A DNA stretch of 41,041 bases from Gammaproteobacteria bacterium (GTDB lineage: Bacteria; Pseudomonadota; Gammaproteobacteria; Arenicellales; Poriferihabitantaceae): positions 1 to 41,041 of the forward strand of contig JAPOUQ010000107.1 in the NCBI GenBank assembly GCA_026708585.1. Reading direction: 5' to 3'. The notes under the pieces were generated by a model, which saw only the letters and a program-made list of their open reading frames with translations, was not told the origin of the DNA and made no database searches. The position numbers and the translations under genes are program-made. Below, piece by piece: positions 34,745 through 41,041 of this stretch; the stretch's first letter is position 1; every line of letters starts with the position of its first letter.

Positions 34745-35431
34745 ATGAATGAAATCAATATTTTATCCATAGATACCGCTACCAAATATTGCAGTGTAGC
34801 CGTTTACTCAAAGAGTGAATTATCAAAGGTATGTCGAGAATCCAAAAAGCATTCTTCAAATCTGATTGGATTGATCCAAAATGTGCTTGTTGATAGAAAT
34901 CTCAAGCTTAATGATCTGCAAATGGTGATTGTGAATACCGGTCCGGGTTCGTTTACGGGGGTGAGAACAGGTATTGGTGTAGCACAAGGTATTGCTTATG
35001 GTCTCAGAATTCCTTTATGCGGAATTGATTCATTGTCTATATTAGCAACCGGGGCTGGAAAAAAAGGTTTGGTAGTCCCAATTATGGATGCACGAATGAA
35101 GCAAGTGTATACGGGGATTTACAAAGTCGAAAATAACTGCAGTGACATACTCTCACCATATGTTACCAATCCTGATGATATTCAAATAATGAACCAGCAG
35201 GAGTTTACCGTGGTAGGAGATGGCTGGCAGTTGTATCAAGAACTATTTCAATCGATTCTGGGGAAGGGGGCCCAATTTCAGGAATCAGCAGTCTACCCGG
35301 ATGCAGCTTTGGCTATTAGTGCATACCTCTACTATGGGCTAGGAAATCCTGCCAGTCCACTTGAAATATCTGCTACATATATCAGGGATAATGTCGTTCA
35401 AAGTAAATTTGCGGAAGATATGAAGACTTAG
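34745..35431 (+). CDS. tsaB: tRNA threonylcarbamoyladenosine biosynthesis protein TsaB
   Basis: A 228-residue member of the ASKHA fold, close to E. coli TsaB (231). It shows ILSIDTATKYCSVAVYS at the N-terminus, SSNLIGLIQNVL, the glycine-rich VNTGPGSFTGVRTGIGVAQG loop, PIMDARMKQVYTGIY, and a C-terminal IRDNV. It scaffolds TsaD and TsaE to make the t6A base at tRNA position 37. Its promoter must lie inside or to the right of the MITE-like element, since yoaA ends there. The next gene is convergent. Confidence 0.95.
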   Translation: MNEINILSIDTATKYCSVAVYSKSELSKVCRESKKHSSNLIGLIQNVLVDRNLKLNDLQMVIVNTGPGSFTGVRTGIGVAQGIAYGLRIPLCGIDSLSILATGAGKKGLVVPIMDARMKQVYTGIYKVENNCSDILSPYVTNPDDIQIMNQQEFTVVGDGWQLYQELFQSILGKGAQFQESAVYPDAALAISAYLYYGLGNPASPLEISATYIRDNVVQSKFAEDMKT

Positions 35432-35448
35432 CAATCGTAGTGATATAG

Positions 35449-36243
35449 TCAAAACAATATTAATTCGTTCACAAATCGGGTGCCGAAATAGGCAATAAAC
35501 AGGAATGAAAAAGCAATCATTGTCAATTTTGCGACGAGTTCTCCTCGCCAACCTATTGTAAATCTACCCACTATAGTGATCGCAAATATCACCCAAGCTG
35601 CAATTGAGAAGACCACATGATGGTTGAATGATAAAATCTGACCAGATTGGGCTTGATAAGTGAACATTCCAAAAATTAGATTGATAGTCATCAATACAAA
35701 TCCTGAAATTATCAGAATAAATAAATAGGTCTCCATCGACTGAATAGACGGGAGATTTGAAATAATGCCACCGGTTCCCTTTCTCATGTTTCGATCTTGC
35801 GCTCGAAGTAAGCATGCCTGAGCAAAAGCCATGAACAATACACCATAGGCTGGAATCGCGAATAAGATGTGAATTTGTGCAGATGCTGAAAATTCAGACA
35901 GTGGTAAACCTTTATCAGGCTGGATAAATCCTACTAAGACTGCAAAAATAGAAAGTGGATAGACAACCAATCCAAGTTCAGTGAATCTTTGTTTTAGGCA
36001 TAGTACAAGATAGAGAACTGCTGAAATCCATCCTGCTATTGAAATTGCAGCACCAATTGAAATGATGATCTCTCCATGTGAATACATGATTTGGTAGAGC
36101 GCGATCACATGCATAACAGTAGCAAAGACTGCGATTAGGTAAATGCTGAAAGAAGAAATTTGCTGTTCGGAAACTTTGATATTTCTCCAGAGTAAAATCA
36201 AACATATGGTATACAAAACGATAGAGATTATTTGAAAAATCAT
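35449..36243 (-). CDS. CcsA/HemX-like cytochrome c assembly membrane protein, YpjD type
   Basis: A 264-residue protein with about eight membrane segments. The segment SFNHHVVFSIAAWVIFAIT, followed by a short loop TIGWRGELVAKLTM, is typical of YpjD-like members of the CcsA/HemX family. The gene is divergent from ffh, an arrangement common in gammaproteobacteria, and convergent with tsaB. It lacks the W-W-D haem-binding motif of CcmC/CcmF and CcsA proper, so a direct haem-handling role is uncertain. The name is by similarity and position only. Confidence 0.82.
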   Translation of the reverse strand: MIFQIISIVLYTICLILLWRNIKVSEQQISSFSIYLIAVFATVMHVIALYQIMYSHGEIIISIGAAISIAGWISAVLYLVLCLKQRFTELGLVVYPLSIFAVLVGFIQPDKGLPLSEFSASAQIHILFAIPAYGVLFMAFAQACLLRAQDRNMRKGTGGIISNLPSIQSMETYLFILIISGFVLMTINLIFGMFTYQAQSGQILSFNHHVVFSIAAWVIFAITIVGRFTIGWRGELVAKLTMIAFSFLFIAYFGTRFVNELILF

Positions 36244-36462
36244 TTTCCTTTCGATCTGGAAATAATGGTGATGTTTCGATCTATAAAGTTATTGAACAAA
36301 AAGTTCTTCAATAATGCGAATCATATCACCTGCGGGAAGTTGCGATTGGGAATTTTCTATTTTTCGAGTCACTTTAAATGCAAGGAAATTAGATATAATT
36401 CAACAAGTTTTTCAGATTATTCAGTCTGCCTCAATTATTTCATTAATCTGGTTGTGATTTGA

Positions 36463-37818
36463 ATGTTTAGTCAATTAGGAGACCGGCTTCGCTCGGCGTT
36501 CAAAACCTTAACGGGCAAGGGACGTCTCACCGAATCAAATATCTCTGAAGCATTACGGGAAGTTAGGATTGCACTGCTAGAAGCGGATGTATCACTTGAA
36601 GCAGTACAAAGTTTTCTTGGTTCAATTCGTAAGCGGGCTATTGGTACAGAGGTGATTGCCAGTCTAAATCCTGGAGAAGCAGTCATCAAAATGGTGCATG
36701 AAGAGCTTGTGCACCTAATGGGGGATAGCAATAACAGTCTTAATCTATCAACACGCCCTCCTGCTGTAATATTACTAGCCGGCTTACAAGGTGCGGGAAA
36801 AACCACAACTGCAGGAAAATTAGGCGGATTTCTCAAAGAACGCGAGAAGAAATCTGTTCTGTTGGTAAGTACCGATATTCGTCGTCCTGCCGCTATTGAA
36901 CAACTTTCGGTACTTGCAAGCGATCTATCGCTTAACTTTTTTCCTAGTGCCCCATCCCTGAACCCTGTACACATCGCACAGAATGCAGTAGACCATGCCC
37001 GTAAAAAGCAATTCGATGTCGTTATTGTAGATACTGCAGGTCGTCTGCATGTCGATGCTGAAATGATGCAGGAAATACAGCAACTTCATACTGCTGTCAA
37101 ACCAGTCGAGACTTTATTCGTTATGGACAGTATGACGGGCCAGGATGCGGTCATCAGCGCCCAATCGTTTGATAATGCGTTACCTCTAACAGGAGTTATC
37201 CTAACAAAAACAGATGGTGATGCGCGTGGCGGTGCAGCACTATCTGTCCGGCATATCACCGGAAAGCCGATCAAATTTTTCGGTACAGGAGAGGCTATGG
37301 ATGCGCTTGAAGCATTTTATCCAGACCGAATAGCCTCTCGCATTCTAGGAATGGGTGATGTCCTTACATTAATCGAAGAAGCAGAACGCAAAGTTGATAA
37401 AAAAACAGCTGATAAATTTGCCAAAAAGATACAAAGAGGAACAAAATTCAATCTCGATGACTATCGCGAACAAATGTTAGAGACCGAGAAGCTAGGAGGC
37501 TTGGGTTCCATGATGGAGAAATTACCGGGCATGGACAAAATTCCACAACAGGCGCTTGACTATGCCCGTAAGATGAACACTTCACAAAAAGTTGCAATCA
37601 TTAATTCCATGACGCAGCAAGAAAGGAGTTTCCCTGCCATTATTCGCGCAAAAAGGATCAAGCGAATTGCTTCAGGTTCAGGAACAAAAACTCAAGATGT
37701 CAATAAATTATTAAAGGAATATCAACAGGTACAAAAGATGGCGGGGAAGTTCAAAAATAAAGGCAGTATGCAGCGTATGGCAAATAAGTTTGAACGGATT
37801 AGTCGGCAATTCAACTAG
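36463..37818 (+). CDS. ffh: Signal recognition particle protein Ffh
   Basis: A 451-residue SRP54 protein. The N domain runs 1-85 or so. The G domain has the P-loop LAGLQGAGKTTTAGKLG, STDIRRPAAIEQL, DTAGRLHVDAEMM and the guanine-specificity TKTDGDARGGAAL. The C-terminal methionine-rich M domain (about 300-435) contains MMEKLPGMDKIPQ and SGSGTKTQDVNKLLKEY. It binds 4.5S RNA and hydrophobic signal sequences and delivers ribosomes to FtsY. rpsP, rimM and trmD, which often follow ffh, are not here: an acyl-CoA synthetase region follows instead. Confidence 0.97.
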   Translation: MFSQLGDRLRSAFKTLTGKGRLTESNISEALREVRIALLEADVSLEAVQSFLGSIRKRAIGTEVIASLNPGEAVIKMVHEELVHLMGDSNNSLNLSTRPPAVILLAGLQGAGKTTTAGKLGGFLKEREKKSVLLVSTDIRRPAAIEQLSVLASDLSLNFFPSAPSLNPVHIAQNAVDHARKKQFDVVIVDTAGRLHVDAEMMQEIQQLHTAVKPVETLFVMDSMTGQDAVISAQSFDNALPLTGVILTKTDGDARGGAALSVRHITGKPIKFFGTGEAMDALEAFYPDRIASRILGMGDVLTLIEEAERKVDKKTADKFAKKIQRGTKFNLDDYREQMLETEKLGGLGSMMEKLPGMDKIPQQALDYARKMNTSQKVAIINSMTQQERSFPAIIRAKRIKRIASGSGTKTQDVNKLLKEYQQVQKMAGKFKNKGSMQRMANKFERISRQFN

Positions 37819-37824
37819 CTGTAT

Positions 37825-37861
37825 GGATAAATAAAAAATCACGCTTGACTTTTATTTTTCC
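37825..37861 (+). terminator. AT-only inverted repeat after ffh
   Basis: GGATAAATAAAA (37825-37836) and TTTTATTTTTCC (37850-37861) are reverse complements with one mismatch, separated by 13 nt and starting about 6 nt after the ffh stop. The stem is almost all A-T, but its 3' arm is T-rich, so it may act as a weak terminator. Confidence 0.35.
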
Positions 37862-38041
37862 AACTTGAAAAACCCGAACCAAAGTGAGAAATCTCCCAAA
37901 AGGTATAACAAACCTGAACAAGATCTATGAACTTTATGGATCGATGATCATTTTGCAATCAGAATTAGTATTTAGCATAACTAGATCTTCAACAGAATAT
38001 TTATCACAATTGAAAATAGCAGAATTTACCGAGACCCCAAT

Positions 38042-38311
38042 ATGAAAGTAAAAGAACATGAAAGGCTGGAAGCTGGGAAATTAATGGAACAGCGTATCAT
38101 CGCTGTTGTGACTAGTTTTTTAACTTCAAGTCTAGCTGGCAAGGATGACATTCAGGGTCAGGCTGGAGCTGAATTAATTGATAGCATGATGGACATAGCG
38201 ATGGCTGTAATTAATTGTGAAATCAAGGCAGCCGTCAAAGATGCCCTAATCGAAATGGCCGAAGAGCAAACCTTATCTTTTCATCTCGACTCTGAAGATA
38301 CAAAGCATTAG
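38042..38311 (+). CDS. Small hypothetical protein
   Basis: An 89-codon ORF from ATG 38042 to TAG. The predicted protein is largely helical and mixed in charge, with no membrane segment or signal peptide: EHERLEAGKLMEQRIIAVV, then an amphipathic stretch around LIDSMMDIAMAVINCEIKAAV, then an acidic tail (EMAEEQTLSFHLDSEDT). I do not recognise a family. No convincing Shine-Dalgarno sequence is upstream. The amino acid composition looks like a real protein rather than a shadow, and no gene lies opposite. It could equally be a remnant. Confidence 0.4.
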   Translation: MKVKEHERLEAGKLMEQRIIAVVTSFLTSSLAGKDDIQGQAGAELIDSMMDIAMAVINCEIKAAVKDALIEMAEEQTLSFHLDSEDTKH

Positions 38312-38389
38312 CTTTGCAATAACTATCTTACTACCAAAGATTGGAAAAGCAGTGGTTGAAGTTTTGAAAAACTATCAATGGTCCTGGTT

Positions 38390-40012
38390 TTACTTGATTC
38401 TCTGTCTAAGTTCAAATTTCTGTATTTTTCCAGTAGAAGTTTTTGGTAATTCACCAAAAATTACACATCTCGGACGTTTAAAACTGGCTAAATGTTCACG
38501 ACAAAACTCAATGATATCTTTTTCATTACAATTTTCACCTGGTTTGAGCTCGACAAAGGCACAAGGGGTTTCTCCCCACTTTTCGTCGGGCTTGGCGATA
38601 ACTGCTGCTGCTGCAACTTTCGGGTGTTTGTAAAGAGCTGATTCCACTTCAATAGATGAAATATTTTCACCACCAGAGATGATTATATCCTTGAGTCGAT
38701 CCTTAATTTCTAGGTATCCATCGGGGTAAACCACGGCAAGATCTCCACTATGAAAACTGCCGCCTTTGAATGCTTCAGCGGTTGCTTTCGGGTTTTTGTA
38801 ATAACCTTTCATTACCGGATTTCCACAGAGTACTACCTCTCCCATAGATTCCCCATCTTGAACAACATCTTGACCCGTTTCGCTATTGACCACGCGTACG
38901 GAATCCATCATCGGGAAACGTACTCCTTGTCTGGCTTTGATTTCTGCCTGCTTATTCATATCAAGATTTGTCCATTCACTTTTCCAATCGCAAAAAACTA
39001 CATGCCCAAAAGTTTCGGTTAGACCGTAGACATGGGTTACATTAAATCCAAGTTTCTGGACTTGTTCGAGAACTTTACTTGGTGGTGGTGCTCCTGCCGT
39101 CATGACTTCAACCGTATAGTCCGGAACATAATGAAGCTTTTGGGGTGAGTTGGCTAACATTGAAAGAACAATCGGTGCAGCGCCAAAATTAGTCACTTTA
39201 TACTTTTGAATTGCCTCAAAAATTGTTTCAGCGCTAACTACGCGAGTACAGATCATTGAGCCACCCATTAAGGCTATGGTCCAAACATGTCCCCATCCAT
39301 TACAATGAAACATTGGCACTGTGTATAAATATCGAGGCTTCTTTTGGATATTCCAAGCTGCGACTGTCCCCATGGACATGAGATAAGAGCCCCGATGATG
39401 GTAGATCACGCCTTTTGGGCGGCCGCTGGTTCCAGATGTGTAATTTAAGGTGAGGGCATTCCATTCAGATTCGGGGTATCCCCAATCTACTGTTATCCCA
39501 GCAGTTTCCAAAAGTTCTTCATAGGTCATAATGCCTAGTAGTTCGCCAGATTCGTCTTGCAATTCCTGATCAACAATATCAATTACGATAGGTTTGGTTT
39601 TGAGTTGCGAAAGGGCTTTAGAGATAACATCAGAAAATTGTGTGTCCGTAATTAGAATTTCTGCATCGCTATGTTCCAGAATATAAGCAATCGTATCTTG
39701 GTCGAGACGTGTATTGATAGAATTTAACACTCCCTTTGACATAGGAACACCAAAATGAGCCTCTACAAGTTCTGGGGTGTTGGCTGCCATCATGGCTACG
39801 GTACTACCTACGGAGACACCGAGTTTGCGAAGACCTCCTGCGAGTCTTAGACAACGTTTGACTGTTTCATTCCAAGTATATGAACGACTACCATACACAA
39901 TAGATTGCTGATCAGCATAGACCTCGCCCGCTCTTTGCAAGAAAGAGATCGGGGTCAATTGCACAAAATTCAGCCCATTGATTTTAGGCAGTTCGTCGTA
40001 GTATTCCTTCAT
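38390..40012 (-). CDS. AMP-forming acyl-CoA synthetase
   Basis: A 540-residue adenylate-forming ligase from ATG 40012; the frame extends 18 residues further, but family similarity begins at LTPISFLQRAGEVYADQQ. Motifs are the P-loop LNYTSGTSGRPKGVIYHHRG, MFHCNGWGHVWTIAL, the A5 motif HVYGLTETFG, FHSGDLAVVYPDGYLEIKDRLKDIIISGGENISS and the C-terminal catalytic lysine in PKTSTGKIQKFELR. The set agrees with the medium/long-chain acyl-CoA synthetase subgroup often annotated 'acyl-CoA synthetase'. A role for 3-methylmercaptopropionate (DmdB) or acrylate is possible in a DMSP-using cell, but not shown. No partner gene lies next to it. Confidence 0.88.
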   Translation of the reverse strand: MKEYYDELPKINGLNFVQLTPISFLQRAGEVYADQQSIVYGSRSYTWNETVKRCLRLAGGLRKLGVSVGSTVAMMAANTPELVEAHFGVPMSKGVLNSINTRLDQDTIAYILEHSDAEILITDTQFSDVISKALSQLKTKPIVIDIVDQELQDESGELLGIMTYEELLETAGITVDWGYPESEWNALTLNYTSGTSGRPKGVIYHHRGSYLMSMGTVAAWNIQKKPRYLYTVPMFHCNGWGHVWTIALMGGSMICTRVVSAETIFEAIQKYKVTNFGAAPIVLSMLANSPQKLHYVPDYTVEVMTAGAPPPSKVLEQVQKLGFNVTHVYGLTETFGHVVFCDWKSEWTNLDMNKQAEIKARQGVRFPMMDSVRVVNSETGQDVVQDGESMGEVVLCGNPVMKGYYKNPKATAEAFKGGSFHSGDLAVVYPDGYLEIKDRLKDIIISGGENISSIEVESALYKHPKVAAAAVIAKPDEKWGETPCAFVELKPGENCNEKDIIEFCREHLASFKRPRCVIFGELPKTSTGKIQKFELRQRIK

Positions 40013-40295
40013 AATTCTGTTGGTACTGCAAAGTAATTTACAGGACAATGCTATGATAACACCCAAAAGATGAATATTAATTGACTACCAAATGACAAAT
40101 TGAAACGGTTCTATAGACTCCGTTGGATCAATATTGAATCCAGGTTTTATGTCATAAATAATGAAAACCGAATGGGTACGAACTCCATATGAAAAATCAG
40201 AGTTCGCAAACCATATACATCTTTATGCTGAATCTGAAGAAGTAAAATCGGGTAATTTTGAATAGGCGATCAGTACCTTATTGGATAACCTTTTC
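40013..40295. other. Intergenic region with no recognised feature
   Basis: A 283-bp gap. A 34-codon ORF from ATG 40161 to TAG 40265 can be read on the plus strand (EWVRTPYEKSEFANHIHLYA in part), without a known relative or ribosome site. Nothing else is visible. Confidence 0.35.
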
Positions 40296-40682
40296 CTAAC
40301 TCCTGCTTTCGGTTTCCCAGAGCATATCGAACGGCATTGCAAAAAGACTTGGGGCAAACTGTTGAATACGATCACCATTGTGTAAGATTATTCCACAAAC
40401 AAACCGTTTTCTGGTAGCTTGCTTGAGCCGCTTCAATCCACGCAAATCGTTAGGTTGAGTCATCTTGCTTACCCTAACCTCGATACCGATCACTTTATCA
40501 AAAGGCATTTCCAGAACGAAGTCTACTTCATAACCATCTTTGTTTCGATAGTGGTTGGTTGTGATCACATCATCTGAAAGGGCATATGCCTTGATAATTT
40601 CGCTGTACACAAAACTCTCAAGAATGCTCCCAAGTATAGATCAGTTTTGATTCAAGTTCGGATCATCAATATGAAGCAGTTT
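40296..40682 (-). pseudogene. Decayed C-terminal part of a DUF4143 AAA-ATPase-like protein
   Basis: On the minus strand the frame reads KLLHIDDPNLNQN, then a TGA stop (40643-40641), then SILGSILESFVYSEIIKAYA, and continues 95 more residues with NKDGYEVDFVLEMPFDKVIGIEVRVS and GLKRLKQATRKRFVCGIILH to TAG at 40296. This is the DUF4143 C-terminal domain with its PD-(D/E)XK-like core D-G-x-E-V-D-F-V-L and I-E-V-(K), where the usual lysine is Arg. The family's N-terminal ATPase (Walker A and B) is missing, and an in-frame stop splits the rest. The gene is therefore dead, a leftover of an accessory island. Confidence 0.75.
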
Positions 40683-40823
40683 CGTTGGTTACAGCAGTTT
40701 GTAATGTTGAGATGAATCCTAAAGGATCGTCCAGAGCATATTTCAACCAAAGGGGATATCTCGGTAGTCATTAAAACATTATCGCTTATCGTTCTTCGAT
40801 ATCAGAATGCGAAGCAGGACATC

Positions 40824-40911
40824 GTCTAATATGGAATATTAATCTGTCTATTTCGGAATGATATGCCGTCTATGTTGGATTGAATACCCGTCTGTTTCGG
40901 AATTTTGGAAT
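40824..40911 (+). repeat. Four imperfect repeats with a strict 22-bp period
   Basis: GTCT recurs at 40824, 40846, 40868 and 40890, exactly 22 bp apart. Units 2 and 4 read GTCTATTTCGGAATG and GTCTGTTTCGGAATT; unit 3 is GTCTATGTTGGATTG and unit 1 GTCTAATATGGAATA. A consensus GTCTATTTCGGAAT followed by variable AT-rich sequence fits multiple transposase-binding sites at the end of an IS21-type element. The repeats run to within about 120 bp of the ATG at 41032. Confidence 0.6.
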
Positions 40912-40922
40912 TTTGGAATTTT
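40899..40922 (+). repeat. Three perfect tandem copies of an 8-bp unit
   Basis: GGAATTTT is repeated three times without change, overlapping the fourth 22-bp repeat. The short period suggests slippage. Confidence 0.8.
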
Positions 40923-40983
40923 TTACCATTACATTCACAAACATTATTCTTTCCTAATTACCACTAATCATAAGCAGGTTTTG

Positions 40984-41024
40984 TGCTACAATGGGACAGA
41001 TGCAACCACTTGATTAAAAAGGAG
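40984..41024 (+). promoter_or_regulatory. Extended -10 promoter and strong ribosome binding site for the gene at the right edge
   Basis: TGCTACAAT (40984-40992) is an extended -10 element (TG-N-TACAAT). AAGGAG (41019-41024) lies 7 nt before the ATG at 41032. This is the best ribosome binding site seen in the window. Confidence 0.55.
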
Positions 41025-41031
41025 TATATCC

Positions 41032-41041
41032 ATGAAGCGAA
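41032..41041 (+). CDS. Start of a gene cut by the window edge, possibly an IS21-type transposase (istA)
   Basis: Only ATG AAG CGA A is present. The start is supported by the ribosome binding site and extended -10 promoter just upstream. Four 22-bp-spaced repeats before it suggest an insertion sequence and therefore a transposase, but the coding sequence itself is too short to identify. Confidence 0.4.

Noticed and set aside
40666-40767. 34-codon minus-strand frame with RYPLWLKYALDDPLGFIS
   Set aside because: It looks protein-like but is closed by stops at both ends, has no start or relatives I know, and overlaps the DUF4143 remnant in another frame.

Overview
The window is a stretch of AT-rich bacterial chromosome, most likely from a marine gammaproteobacterium. 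This is inferred from gene content and order: a ribD-ribE-ribBA-ribH-nusB-pgpA cluster, yajC-secD-secF, an ErpA-type A-type carrier, grpE-dnaK-dnaJ, yoaA next to tsaB, and a ypjD-like gene divergent from ffh. The marine reading rests on an acuI-dddP pair, the enzymes that cleave dimethylsulfoniopropionate (DMSP) and detoxify the acrylate product. No rRNA, tRNA or CRISPR array was recognised.

Layout. 1-4257: the tail of an upstream gene, two PLP-dependent enzymes (a Cys/Met-type lyase and a class V aminotransferase) and a polytopic transporter-like protein. 4703-9611: a FadN-type 3-hydroxyacyl-CoA dehydrogenase/enoyl-CoA hydratase, a DUF192 lipoprotein and an S9 serine peptidase. 9713-13031: YajC-SecD-SecF. 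13084-18620: riboflavin synthesis genes, nusB and pgpA. The ribD-ribE gap of nearly 1 kb holds what look like remnants of foreign genes, including a P-loop protein with a damaged Walker A motif. 18765-21712: an HNH endonuclease, then acuI and dddP. 22022-27241 (minus strand): icd, a TVP38/TMEM64 membrane protein and a lipoamide-dehydrogenase-like flavoprotein in one apparent operon, plus a cysteine-desulfurase-like enzyme that lacks the usual active-site cysteine. 27242-27850: a long non-coding region with two perfect inverted DnaA boxes next to a very AT-rich tract. 27878-32528: erpA, then grpE-dnaK-dnaJ behind a strong sigma-32-type promoter. 32598-37818: yoaA, tsaB, the CcsA/YpjD-like gene and ffh; yoaA ends inside the left terminal inverted repeat of a 147-bp MITE-like element. 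37819-41041: a small unknown ORF, an acyl-CoA synthetase, a decayed DUF4143 gene, and at the right edge four 22-bp-period repeats followed by a promoter, a strong ribosome binding site and a start codon. This edge resembles the left end of an IS21-type insertion sequence.

How the parts work together. DddP splits DMSP into dimethyl sulfide and acrylate. After CoA activation, AcuI can reduce acryloyl-CoA to propionyl-CoA. The FadN-like protein and the acyl-CoA synthetase could feed connected acyl-CoA metabolism, but no linkage beyond shared neighbourhood is seen. The other genes are mostly housekeeping. The accessory content (edge fragments, rib-gap remnants, MITE-like element, IS-like end) suggests past insertion and decay. 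The best candidates for new biology are the MITE-like element that supplies the yoaA stop, the dyad over the ribBA start, the non-standard start of pgpA, and the DnaA-box dyad at 27.5 kb.
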